From JBBQNY01 sp038255255 (GTDB taxonomy: Bacteria > Pseudomonadota > Gammaproteobacteria > Xanthomonadales > Ahniellaceae): 64,000 nucleotides of DNA. This document shows, piece by piece, positions 42,908 to 53,790 of this stretch. Numbering within the stretch: the stretch's first letter is position 1; every line of letters starts with the position of its first letter. The position numbers and the translations under genes were made by a program. The stretch lies in assembly GCA_038255255.1 (NCBI GenBank), contig JBBSLL010000008.1, positions 1 through 64,000 on the forward strand. The letters are read 5' to 3'. The notes beneath the pieces were generated by a model, which was not told where the DNA came from, made no database searches, and saw only the letters and a program-made list of their open reading frames with translations.

Positions 42908-44156
42908 GACAGACCCCCGCGCAGCGCAGACAACGAGTCATCAACCCTGGACACGAGGAAGTCGCGCAGCGGGCCGTCGAAGACGGTGGCGACCGGCTCG
43001 CGGCAGAACGCTGCCGTCAGGAGGATGCGCGCCTCCCCCTCACCGAGGCCACGGGCGCGCAGGTAGAACATCGCGTCCGGATCGAGCTGGCCCACCGTGG
43101 CGCCATGTGCGGCCTTCACCTCATCGGCGTGGATCTCGAGCACGGGCTGTGTGTCGATCTCCGCGGCATCCGATAGCAGCAGGTTCTTGTTGGACAGTCG
43201 GGCGTCGCTGCCGTCCGCACCGGGATGGATCGTGATCCCGCCGCGGAACACCACCCGGCCGCGATCCGTGGCCAGACCCCGCCAGTTCAATTGCGAGGTA
43301 CTTTCGGGTGAGTCGTGCTCGATGCGGACACGCGTGTCCACGTGGCGTCGACCCTGCGCCAGCATTACGCCATTCGACACGAGCGCCGCACCGGGCCCGG
43401 TCATCCGGACCACGAGCTCGTGACGGGACAGACTCGCGCCCAACTCCAGGTCGACGCGCTCGTAGCGTGCCGACGCAGCGATCGTCGCTTCCGTGCGCAA
43501 CAGCGAAGTACCCGAGCTCGACCCGCTCTGCACGCGCGCGTGCGTCAGCCGGGAACCCTTGGACAGATCGACGTGCATCACGCCGTTGTCCAGGTGCGCG
43601 TGCGGACCGCAGGCCAGGTGGTGTTCGACGACCGTGAGCTCGGAGCCGTCCGAAAGCGATATCTCGTTTCGAAGGTGCCAGGCCAGGTCCGCTTCCGTTG
43701 TCGTTCCAACGAAAACGAGATGGATAGTCGAGTCCGCGCGAGTGCCGGCGGATGCATGCAGGGAAACACCCCGGGTCGCCAATGCCAGCCCGATGCGAAC
43801 GAACACGTCGTCGGCGGTGTGGCCGGTCGAACCGTTCGCAATGGACCTGGAGCGAGTGTCCCCGCACGCGGTAATGCTGACGCCCGCGGGCAGACCCTCC
43901 AGGTTCGAAAGTACGGCGTCAGGGTGTCCATTGACGAAGACCAGCCGCGGCGACGGAATGGACTCGAGCTGTGCGCCCGGCACCGACGCGGCAGCCGTGC
44001 TGGCGGAAAAACTGCGACGCTCGAGCGCACGCAACGATGTGTACTTCCATGCCTCGCTGCGTGGCTGCGGCAACCCGAGCCGCAGTGCGTCGTCGAGCGC
44101 AGCGCGGCACGTCGCGTCGCCCGCGAAGCCTGCGGCCAGCGAATCGAGCAGCGCAC

Positions 44157-44160
<4 letters not shown>
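42904..44160 (-). CDS. sufD: SUF scaffold protein SufD
   Basis: A 418-residue right-handed beta-helix protein. It has the family pattern PSEAWKYTSLRALERRSF-like N-terminus, LSNKNLLLSDAAEIDTQPVLEIHADEVKAAHGATVGQLDPDAMFYLRARGL with the conserved His (AHGATVG), and a helical C-terminus. It pairs with SufB in the SufBC2D scaffold. The ATG at 44160 overlaps the sufC stop (ATGA); a longer frame extends into sufC. Confidence 0.95.
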
Positions 44161-44936
<776 letters not shown>

Positions 44937-45056
44937 TGGGGAAGCGGTTCCTGGTTTCGTTAAGTTCGGCGCGAGGTTACGTGGCAGGGCCGGCCATCCT
45001 TCGTCGTGCGTAGCTCGAGAAGCGGTCCTCGGGTTCGTGACGTTCGACTAGGCTCT

Positions 45057-45136
45057 GCGCATCCTGCGCTCGCCAAGTCGAATCCTGCCCGAAACATCCT
45101 GTTTCGGGCGTTCGGCAGGTCGCGCCAGTGGCGCGA
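45057..45136 (-). repeat. Cluster of palindromic hairpins between sufB and sufC
   Basis: Three inverted repeats sit in 80 bp: 45057-45069 (4-bp stem), 45087-45109 (9-bp perfect stem GCCCGAAAC) and 45120-45136 (7-bp perfect stem TCGCGCC). On the transcribed strand the first two both present the loop AGGAT. The 211-bp gap has no believable gene. It looks like an intergenic palindromic repeat; a GGA-loop protein-binding role is inference. Confidence 0.7.
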
Positions 45137-45147
45137 CAAGTCCTGCC

Positions 45148-46587
<1,440 letters not shown>

Positions 46588-46591
46588 GCAC

Positions 46592-47053
46592 TCAGTCCGT
46601 TCGCAGGGTGAGGGCTGCGGACGGGCGTGTGCGCTGCCCCTGCGACGACGCCGCAGGTGGCACCATGTCAGCCAGTGTCACGCCGGTTAGCGCCGCCACC
46701 ACGATGTCGCTGACCCGCCGCCAGTTGCTGCGCGCTCCGCAATGCGCTTCAAAACTGCAGCGTCCCGCATGCACGCTGCACTCCGTCATGCCGATCGGAC
46801 CCTCCATCGCCACCACGATGTCGGCGAGGGTGATGGACACTGGCGCCCGCGCCAGCCGGTAACCGCCCTGGGGGCCGCGGAACGACTCCACCAGTCCGCC
46901 GCGACTCAATCGCTTCAGGAGCTTGCTGGTCGTGGGCAATTCAAGCCGCGCGCGCACCGAGAGGTCTGCAGCGCTCAGGACTTCACCCGGCGCCGCGGCC
47001 AGACATGACATCAGCACGCAGGAATAGTCGGTAAGGCGGGAGACGCGCAGCAT
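46592..47053 (-). CDS. Rrf2-family SUF regulator
   Basis: A 153-residue winged-helix regulator of the Rrf2/IscR family. Its HTH (LTDYSCVLMSCLAAAPGEVLSAADLSVRARL) is followed by SKLLKRLSRGGLVESFRGPQGGYRLA. Three cysteines in MTECSVHAGRCSFEAHC match the position of IscR's cluster ligands (C-x6-C-x5-C), so it likely binds a 2Fe-2S cluster and senses cluster status. It is the first gene of the suf operon; a dyad lies 18 nt before its ATG. An ATG 16 codons upstream is possible but overlaps that dyad. Confidence 0.92.
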   Translation of the reverse strand: MLRVSRLTDYSCVLMSCLAAAPGEVLSAADLSVRARLELPTTSKLLKRLSRGGLVESFRGPQGGYRLARAPVSITLADIVVAMEGPIGMTECSVHAGRCSFEAHCGARSNWRRVSDIVVAALTGVTLADMVPPAASSQGQRTRPSAALTLRTD

Positions 47054-47070
47054 TTCAGTATCGCCGATAA

Positions 47071-47091
47071 ACAGGACCGAAATGGTACTGT
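47071..47091. promoter_or_regulatory. Candidate operator of the SUF operon
   Basis: An interrupted dyad ACAGGACC, five bases (GAAAT), GGTACTGT, matching in 7 of 8 positions, 18 nt upstream of the Rrf2 gene start. This is the place expected for autoregulation by an Rrf2 protein. I could not identify a convincing -35/-10 pair to set it against. Confidence 0.6.
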
Positions 47092-47213
47092 ATGCGACCA
47101 AACCGCGCTACCTCGGCGAATTCGCTGACCTGTGGCTGACCCGGTGCTCGGGCAAACGGCCAACGGCATCACGTTCGCCTAGACTCCATTCATTGCGGTG
47201 AACGGCGCGCGTC

Positions 47214-48272
47214 GTGCGAAAACTCGCTCCAGGCTTGAAGATTCCCTCCACGCAGGAGATGGACGCGCTCCTCAATCGTGGAGACCGACCCCAGCTGCGC
47301 GCCGACTGGGTCAGGCAAGTGACCGGACAGCCGGGCCCAAGGATCGTGCCCGCTTCCGCAGACGCGAGCTTCCGCAGCTATTGGCGCGTGCGGAACGTAG
47401 ACAACTCGCCCATTCTCATGGACGCGCCGCCGCAACGCGAAGACATCGGGGCGTGGCTGATGATCGCCGATCGATTGCGCGCCGCGGGCCTGCACGCCCC
47501 GGATGTCTACGCCAGCGATCTCACCAATGGCTTCATCCTCTTGGAGGATCTGGGCGACCGGACCTATCTGCCTGCACTCAACGATGACAGCGTCGAGGAG
47601 CTTTACGGCGACGCGATCGACGCGCTCTTCATCATGCAGCGCGATCTCTCAACGCAGGAGTTGCCCACCTACGACAGCCGGCGGCTCCGACAGGAGCTGG
47701 ATTTGCTGCCGCAGTGGTTCGTGCGCAAGCACCTCGGGGTGACGCCGCAGCGCGGCGGTGACGACACGCTGGAAGCGGCGTTCCACACGCTGTGCGAGGG
47801 CGCCCTGGAGCAGCCACGGGTATTCGTGCACCGGGATTACCATAGCCGCAACCTCCTGATCACCGAACGCAATTCACCAGGCATCATCGATTTCCAGGAC
47901 GCGGTGCGGGGTCCCATTGCATACGACCTGGTGTCGCTGCTGCGCGATTGCTACATCGAGTGGCCCGAAGAGCGTGTGCATGAGTGGGTCGAGCGATACC
48001 GCTTGCGGCTCGCAGCCGCGGGACTCACGCAGGCCGACCGGGTCACCTTCCTGCGCTGGTTCGACTGGATGGGCGTCCACCGTCATCTCAAGGTGCTGGG
48101 GATTTTCTCCCGGCTCTGGTATCGCGACGGAAAGCGCCAGTACCTCGCCGACCTGCCGCGCGTGTGGGGTTACACGCTTCGCGTCGCCTCGCGCTACGAG
48201 GAACTCAAGCCACTGGCTGCGATTCTCGAACGCTGGATAGACGGACGCGACCTCCGCATTCCGGTGCGATGA
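47214..48272 (+). CDS. amgK: Anomeric MurNAc/GlcNAc kinase AmgK
   Basis: A 352-residue aminoglycoside-phosphotransferase-fold sugar kinase. The catalytic loop is FVHRDYHSRNLLI and the metal site IIDFQDAVRGPIAYDL. AmgK phosphorylates the anomeric position of recycled MurNAc or GlcNAc in the cell-wall recycling path that bypasses de novo UDP-MurNAc synthesis. The start is taken as GTG at 47214; an ATG at 47259 sits directly on AGGAG. Its stop overlaps murU (ATGA). Confidence 0.93.
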   Translation: MRKLAPGLKIPSTQEMDALLNRGDRPQLRADWVRQVTGQPGPRIVPASADASFRSYWRVRNVDNSPILMDAPPQREDIGAWLMIADRLRAAGLHAPDVYASDLTNGFILLEDLGDRTYLPALNDDSVEELYGDAIDALFIMQRDLSTQELPTYDSRRLRQELDLLPQWFVRKHLGVTPQRGGDDTLEAAFHTLCEGALEQPRVFVHRDYHSRNLLITERNSPGIIDFQDAVRGPIAYDLVSLLRDCYIEWPEERVHEWVERYRLRLAAAGLTQADRVTFLRWFDWMGVHRHLKVLGIFSRLWYRDGKRQYLADLPRVWGYTLRVASRYEELKPLAAILERWIDGRDLRIPVR

Positions 48273-48982
48273 AAGCCCTGATCCTCGCCGCAGGGCGCGG
48301 CGAGCGCATGCGGCCGCTCACGTGGGCCACCCCCAAGCCGCTGCTCGACGCAGGGGGCAAGCCGCTCATCGTCTGGCACCTGGAAAAGCTGGCTGCGCTC
48401 GGACTCCGCGATGTCATCGTGAACACCGCATGGCTGTCGGCTGCGCTGCATACGGCGCTCGGCGATGGCGCACGCTATGGCGTACGCATCAGCTATTCCG
48501 ACGAAGGCGACGAACCACTTGAAACCGGGGGTGCGCTTCTGCATGCGAGGGCAGCAGTGGGCGAGGACCCTTTCCTGCTGGTCAATGGAGACATCTGGAC
48601 GGACTACGACTTCGCGCGGTTGACGAATGTTTCGACCCGCGCGGCGCATCTGGTCATGGTGCGCAATCCCGCCCATGTTGCGCAGGGGGATTTCCATTTG
48701 GACACCGATGGCTTACTCAACGCCACGGGCGACCCGAGATTCACGTATTCCGGCCTCGGCGTCTATCGCATGTCCATACTTGATGGCTGGCGCGAAGCCA
48801 TCGGTGCGGCTGGCACCACGCCGCTGCATCGCCCGCGCTTTCCGCTGTTGCCGCTGCTGCGCGCGGCCATGTCGCGCAATCTTGTGACTGGCGAGCTGCA
48901 CGAAGGTGAATGGACGGACGTCGGGACCCCCGAGAGACTGGCCGAACTGGACGTGCGCCTTCAATCGGCACGCCGCAGCTAG
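48269..48982 (+). CDS. murU: MurNAc-1-phosphate uridylyltransferase MurU
   Basis: A 237-residue nucleotidyltransferase with the N-terminal signature ILAAGRGERMRPLTWATPKPLL, NTAWL, NGDIW metal site and late DVGTPERL. It turns MurNAc-1-P, the AmgK product, into UDP-MurNAc. The two genes overlap by ATGA and form the recycling operon that in Pseudomonas gives intrinsic fosfomycin tolerance. Its stop codon overlaps the hda stop on the opposite strand (CTAG). Confidence 0.95.
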   Translation: MKALILAAGRGERMRPLTWATPKPLLDAGGKPLIVWHLEKLAALGLRDVIVNTAWLSAALHTALGDGARYGVRISYSDEGDEPLETGGALLHARAAVGEDPFLLVNGDIWTDYDFARLTNVSTRAAHLVMVRNPAHVAQGDFHLDTDGLLNATGDPRFTYSGLGVYRMSILDGWREAIGAAGTTPLHRPRFPLLPLLRAAMSRNLVTGELHEGEWTDVGTPERLAELDVRLQSARRS

Positions 48983-49671
48983 GCGTCTGCGCTGGGCAAT
49001 CCGATCATGCGCCGCAGGAAGGGCACCGTCACTCGACGTTGCGCGGCGAGGCTTTCGCGATCGATGCGATCAAGCATTCGCATCAGCGCTGAAAGGTCGC
49101 GCGCATGGCGCCGGAACAGGAAGTCGAGCACCGCCTCATCCAGTTCGAGGCCCCGACTGCCTGCGTGGCGGATCAATGCCGCGCGGCGCGCATCCTCGTC
49201 GAGCGGAGCCAGGTCGAACGCAGGCAGGCTTGCCAGGCGCGAAACGAGGTCGGGAAGCTCCAGAGGCAGGCGCAGCGCCGTGGCCCGGGCCGCGATCAGC
49301 AATGTGCCACCCGTTTCCCGCATGCGATTGAACAGATCGAACAATGCGATCTGGGCATACGGGTCGCCAGCCAGGGCATCGATTTCGTCGACCGCGACCA
49401 GACCGGGACCGGACACGGAAGCCAGCGCATTCGCAGCTTGTTCGGAAAGATGGGCGATCGGCAGGTACTGCGCCCGCTCAGCTTGCTGACAGGCTGCGAT
49501 GAGCAGATGGCTTTTCCCGCTCGAAGCGGGACCTGTCAGATACGCGGAAGCGTCTCCTTGCGCCGCGGCGCGCGCTGCGCGAACCGGGGCCGCGTTGGCC
49601 CCCACTTCGAAGTCGGCAAAACGCTGGTGCGAAGGAAATCGCAATTGCAACGGCAACTGCGGATCGGTCAC
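48979..49671 (-). CDS. hda: DnaA regulatory inactivator Hda
   Basis: A 230-residue AAA+ protein homologous to DnaA domain III. It carries an N-terminal clamp-binding motif in PQLPLQLRF (about 4-12), a Walker A-like GPASSGKSHLL, Walker B VAVDEIDAL, and arginine-finger region. With the sliding clamp it stimulates DnaA-ATP hydrolysis. The start is GTG in a GTGA overlap with perM; the frame is open further upstream within perM. Confidence 0.95.
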   Translation of the reverse strand: MTDPQLPLQLRFPSHQRFADFEVGANAAPVRAARAAAQGDASAYLTGPASSGKSHLLIAACQQAERAQYLPIAHLSEQAANALASVSGPGLVAVDEIDALAGDPYAQIALFDLFNRMRETGGTLLIAARATALRLPLELPDLVSRLASLPAFDLAPLDEDARRAALIRHAGSRGLELDEAVLDFLFRRHARDLSALMRMLDRIDRESLAAQRRVTVPFLRRMIGLPSADA

Positions 49672-50852
49672 GGTCCAGCGGCCGGCTCGGCTGCAGCGAG
49701 CGGCAGCGGTTGTCCGTCGGCCGAAACCAGGTGCACTTCGTGGCCAGGCGGTGCTGCCGGGGCAGTGACGGTTACCGAGCCCCCGTAAAAACGGCTCTCC
49801 AGGTATCGGCCGTAGGCGAAACGCAGCAGCACCATCGCGACCGCCGCCACCGGCAGTGCGAGCAACACGCCCACGAAGCCGAAGAGCTGCCCGCCCGCGA
49901 GCACTGCGAACATGACGGCAACCGGATGCATGCCGATCTTGTCGCCCACCAGCCACGGAGTCAGGAAGAAACTTTCCAGCACCTGTCCAACGGAAAAGGC
50001 GATCAGCACGTACACGATGTGGATGAGGTCACCGTGCTGCACGAGCGCTGCGATCGTGCCCGCGCCCACGAACACCACGCCTCCGAGATAGGGGACGAAA
50101 CTGACGAGGCCGGCAATGAGGCCGATCAGCAGGCTGAAGTCCACTCCCGCGATCATGAGGCCGAAACCGTACACAAAGCCGAGCACGATCATCACCAGCA
50201 ACTGGCCGCGCAGGAATCCTCCCAGCGTCGAGTCGGCCTCGCGAGCCAGGCGCGTGACCACGGGTTCGATGGGCCTGGGCACGAGGTTGTGCAACGCGGC
50301 GATCATGCGGTCCCAGTCGCGCATGAAATAAAACGTCACGACCGGAATCAAGGCCAGGTTGATCAGGATTCCGAGCAGCGCCAGCCCCGAGCGCGAAAAC
50401 CAGGCCAGCACGGTCGCAAGCAGGCCGCCGGCCTTTTCCCAGTTCTGGCGGAGAACATCCCCGAGTTGCTGCGGGTCGAAAGTCTCCATCGGCAAGCGCA
50501 GCCGTTCGCTCAACCAGGGCACGGCCCGCTCGTTGTACCAGGCTACGTAGCGCGGCACGCTTTCGATCAGCTCCACGATCTGCCGCTGCAATGCGGGCAA
50601 CAGCAGGATCAACGCCAGCACCATCATCAGCAGCAGGAACAGCGTGACCAGGACCACGGCCCAGGTGCGGGACATACCCGCGCGTACCAGACGATCGATC
50701 AGCGGGTCGACGACGTACGCGAGGATCGCGGCCACTGCAAACGGCGTCAGCACCGGGCCGAGCACCCAGATAAGGAATCCGATCAGGACGATGGCGGCAA
50801 ACAGCTGCCAGCGTTGCGCGCGGTGCATCACGGTGGGGTTCGATGCGGCCAT
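49668..50852 (-). CDS. AI-2E transporter family / PerM permease
   Basis: A 394-residue polytopic membrane protein. The family shape is visible: paired N-terminal helices (LFAAIVLIGFLIWVLGPVLTPFAVAAILAYVVDPLIDRL), a large loop, and the C-terminal helices with FVPYLGGVVFVGAGTI and GDKIGMHPVAVMFAVLAGGQLFGFVGVLLALPVAAV. The substrate is unknown. The ATG at 50852 has GAGG five bases upstream and overlaps pgsA by 25 nt; ATG 50828 overlaps by one base (TGATG). Confidence 0.92.
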   Translation of the reverse strand: MAASNPTVMHRAQRWQLFAAIVLIGFLIWVLGPVLTPFAVAAILAYVVDPLIDRLVRAGMSRTWAVVLVTLFLLLMMVLALILLLPALQRQIVELIESVPRYVAWYNERAVPWLSERLRLPMETFDPQQLGDVLRQNWEKAGGLLATVLAWFSRSGLALLGILINLALIPVVTFYFMRDWDRMIAALHNLVPRPIEPVVTRLAREADSTLGGFLRGQLLVMIVLGFVYGFGLMIAGVDFSLLIGLIAGLVSFVPYLGGVVFVGAGTIAALVQHGDLIHIVYVLIAFSVGQVLESFFLTPWLVGDKIGMHPVAVMFAVLAGGQLFGFVGVLLALPVAAVAMVLLRFAYGRYLESRFYGGSVTVTAPAAPPGHEVHLVSADGQPLPLAAAEPAAGP

Positions 50853-51397
50853 TCGCGCCTCGCGCGCCTGCTCCAGGTGAAAACGTAGTGTACGCCGCTC
50901 GCCAGCGTCGTCGCCGCTGCAAGCCACAGCAGTATGTCGGTCGCCCGCGAAAGCCAATGCACGCCTTCGATGGCTTCGATGAGCGCAGCGAGGACCAGGA
51001 CAATCTGCAGCAGCGTCGTGAGCTTGGAAAGGCGGCTGGGCGCCACAGGCAGCGGACCGATCAGCCGGTGGTAGGCGGCGGCACCCGCGACGATCACCAC
51101 ATCACGGCCGACGGACAAGGCGAGCCACCAGAGCGGCAGGTCACCCGCGAGCGTCAGCGCCAGGGTGGCAGCGAACAGAAGCAACTTGTCGGCAAGCGGG
51201 TCGAGGCGTCCACCCAGTTCGCTCTGCCACCCGAACCGCTTGGCGAGAATGCCGTCGAGGGCGTCCGAGGCGCCCGCCGCGAGCGCCCAGGCAAGTGCAG
51301 GCACGTGGTCCCCCGCGGAGATCGCCCACGCGAGTGGAACGGCGGCGAACATGCGCAACACCGAGATGGCGTTGGGAATGTGCCGCAGGAACGACAT
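50828..51397 (-). CDS. pgsA: CDP-alcohol phosphatidyltransferase, PgsA-like
   Basis: A 189-residue membrane enzyme. The CAPT motif reads D-G-I-L-A-K-(8)-G-(3)-D-(3)-D (SDALDG then GGRLDPLAD), with Lys where Arg is usual. Helical membrane segments fill the rest. The length fits phosphatidylglycerophosphate synthase; a cardiolipin-synthase-like CDP-alcohol transferase is the alternative. It is between perM and the DUF2066 gene. Confidence 0.8.
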   Translation of the reverse strand: MSFLRHIPNAISVLRMFAAVPLAWAISAGDHVPALAWALAAGASDALDGILAKRFGWQSELGGRLDPLADKLLLFAATLALTLAGDLPLWWLALSVGRDVVIVAGAAAYHRLIGPLPVAPSRLSKLTTLLQIVLVLAALIEAIEGVHWLSRATDILLWLAAATTLASGVHYVFTWSRRARREWPHRTPP

Positions 51398-51415
51398 GCG
51401 AGGGACTGCCCGCGC

Positions 51416-52585
51416 TTACCGGCGCAGCGAAAGTTCCAGCACGGGCAACGACTCCGCGGCCAGTGGCACGGGTTCCGCAGCCGGCGAGGATTCGCCGTCG
51501 CTTGCGCTGATCACGGCGTCAGGATCGGGTCCAAAGGGGTCGGCCCCGGTTTCCAGGCTCGGCGGCAACTGCACGACATCGAGAATTCCATCTCCCTCCA
51601 GCATCGTGGCAAATCGCTGCGGCGTCACGCGCAGGTCGAGTTTGAGGAGCAGTCGATCTCCTTCCGCGCCCGCCGCTTCGGCCGCCTGGACGACGTGCAG
51701 ACCGTTGAGGTAACTCAGTATCCGCCCATAGTCCGCACCGGAACGCACGCCTGCCACGCGCGCATCGTAGCTGGCGTTCAGCAGGTCATCGGAGCTGGTC
51801 GCGAAACGCGCGGCGAGGCGGTCGGCGCTCCCATCGATCGCGTCCGCCAGCGCAGCGGAAGAGCTCGGGTGAATGGCGAGCCACTCTTCCGCCTTGCCCT
51901 GGCGACTCAGGTCGACGAGCGAATAGCGGCTGTTCCAACCGTCCGCCGTACGGCGCAATCGCGCCAGCACCGCAGTGCGCGTGCCGTAACGCGCCGATGC
52001 CGCGCGCAGCGCGCTCAACTGGCCAAGCCAGAGGCTTTCTATCGGTGCGCGGCCCTGGTCCTGGTAGTCCCACGCCGGCAACACCACATCGAACCCGCGA
52101 TGCTCCGCCTGGCGCAGCAGCGCACCGAGCGCCGCGGATTGGCCGGCACTCGCGACCTGGCGGGCCGCGCCGCTCTCGATCACGAGCCAGGCCAGCACTG
52201 CGGGGCGATCGCTCGTCCAGATTGGGCGTCCCGCCTTGCGCAGGATGGCGTCGACGCCTGCGCGGTCGAACTCGGCGAGCAGCGTCGTCGCCTTCGATTG
52301 CACGCCGGTTGCACCGGTCAGGACATCCTCGCGATAGGTCGTCTGCAGCATGATCGCCCCAGCCTGGCCGAGCGCGTCCGTCACACCCGGATTATCGGCG
52401 ACGCGCGCATCGCCGGAAACCTTGACGAGCACCTGGCGCAGCGCGAGCGGCAAGGCTCGGGCCCGCTCGCCCGCACCCTGGTTGGCGACGGTGACGCTGC
52501 CGGTGTAGAGCTCCACCGCCTGCGTGGCAGTTGACAGCGCAGCGCCGATGAAACCCGCGAGGAACAGGAAAAAAAGACGCTTCAT
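51416..52585 (-). CDS. DUF2066 domain protein
   Basis: A 389-residue protein with a signal peptide (MKRLFFLFLAGFIGAAL, cut near 24) and the DUF2066 core (VELYTGSVTVANQGAGERARALPLALRQVLVKVSGD, DYGRILSYLNGLHVV). It ends in an acidic, low-complexity tail. It is a conserved periplasmic protein of unknown function found next to hda and purM in many Gammaproteobacteria. It is divergent from purM. Confidence 0.92.
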   Translation of the reverse strand: MKRLFFLFLAGFIGAALSTATQAVELYTGSVTVANQGAGERARALPLALRQVLVKVSGDARVADNPGVTDALGQAGAIMLQTTYREDVLTGATGVQSKATTLLAEFDRAGVDAILRKAGRPIWTSDRPAVLAWLVIESGAARQVASAGQSAALGALLRQAEHRGFDVVLPAWDYQDQGRAPIESLWLGQLSALRAASARYGTRTAVLARLRRTADGWNSRYSLVDLSRQGKAEEWLAIHPSSSAALADAIDGSADRLAARFATSSDDLLNASYDARVAGVRSGADYGRILSYLNGLHVVQAAEAAGAEGDRLLLKLDLRVTPQRFATMLEGDGILDVVQLPPSLETGADPFGPDPDAVISASDGESSPAAEPVPLAAESLPVLELSLRR

Positions 52586-52748
52586 GCCAATGGGATCCAG
52601 TACCGTTCGAAGGCGATTTGCCGTGCTCGTGCAACCCGCGGCGACACTGCACCGCCGGCATTCCGCGACTTGCAGTCTGCCCAATGCCGCCCGCAACGTC
52701 TATCATCGCGCGTTCCGCTACCGGCATTCGCGTGCGCGCGCAGGTTCG

Positions 52749-53777
52749 ATGTCCACTCCCCTGACCTATCGAGCCGCCGGCGTCGACATCGACGCGGGCA
52801 ACGCGCTGGTGGAGCGCATCAAGCCCATGGTCGCGCGCACCCGGCGCGAGGGCGTGCTGGGGGGTCTCGGCGGATTCGGCGGCCTGTTCGAACTCGGCGG
52901 GCGCTACCGCGAGCCGGTGCTGGTCTCTGGCACCGACGGCGTCGGCACCAAACTCAAGATCGCGCACCAGCTCGGCCGGCACGACACGATCGGGATCGAT
53001 CTCGTCGCCATGTGCGTCAACGACGTGCTGGTACAAGGCGCGGAGCCGCTCTTCTTCCTCGACTATTTCGCGACCGGCAAGCTCGACGTCGAAGTCGCTG
53101 CTGCCGTGATCGGCGGAATCGCGCGGGGTTGCGAGGAATCCGGCTGCGCCCTGCTCGGCGGCGAAACCGCGGAGATGCCCGACATGTATCCGCCCGGCGA
53201 ATACGACCTGGCCGGATTCTGCGTGGGCGCCGTGGAGAAATCGCGGCTGCTGGACGGCCGCGCGGTGGCTGCTGGAGATGTATTGATCGGCGTGGCGTCG
53301 TCGGGAGCGCACGCAAACGGTTACTCCCTCATCCGGCGCGTCCTCGAGCAAACCGGCACGCCACTCGACATGCCACTCGGCCCTGCGTCGCTGGCCGATG
53401 CGTTGCTCGCCCCGACGCGACTGTACGTAAAGCCCATGCTGGCGCTGCTGCGGGACTGCCCTGTGCATGCGTTGTCGCACATTACGGGGGGCGGGTTGAC
53501 GGAGAACATCATCCGCGTGGTTCCCGATGGACTGGCTGTCGACATCGACGCGCAGGCCTGTCCCCGCCCGTTGCTGTTCGACTGGCTCGCCCGTGCCGGC
53601 GGGATCGCGCCGCAGGAAATGTGGCGGACGTTCAACTGCGGCATCGGCTTCGTGGTGATCTGCGCTGAAAGCGACGCGTCCGATATCGCACGTCGACTCG
53701 CGCTCAGCGCGCTTGACAACTGGCCCATCGGCCGCGTGGTGCCGGTTGCAGACGGTTCGCGAGTGCGTATTGGTTGA
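52749..53777 (+). CDS. purM: Phosphoribosylformylglycinamidine cyclo-ligase
   Basis: A 342-residue AIR synthetase with SGTDGVGTKLKIA (ATP/Mg site), LLGGETAEMPDMY and ITGGGLTENIIRV. It closes FGAM to AIR in purine synthesis. It is followed by purN 13 nt later, the standard pair, and divergent from DUF2066, another frequent neighbour. The ATG at 52749 follows AGG. Confidence 0.97.
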   Translation: MSTPLTYRAAGVDIDAGNALVERIKPMVARTRREGVLGGLGGFGGLFELGGRYREPVLVSGTDGVGTKLKIAHQLGRHDTIGIDLVAMCVNDVLVQGAEPLFFLDYFATGKLDVEVAAAVIGGIARGCEESGCALLGGETAEMPDMYPPGEYDLAGFCVGAVEKSRLLDGRAVAAGDVLIGVASSGAHANGYSLIRRVLEQTGTPLDMPLGPASLADALLAPTRLYVKPMLALLRDCPVHALSHITGGGLTENIIRVVPDGLAVDIDAQACPRPLLFDWLARAGGIAPQEMWRTFNCGIGFVVICAESDASDIARRLALSALDNWPIGRVVPVADGSRVRIG

Positions 53778-53790
53778 TCAGGGCTCGTCC

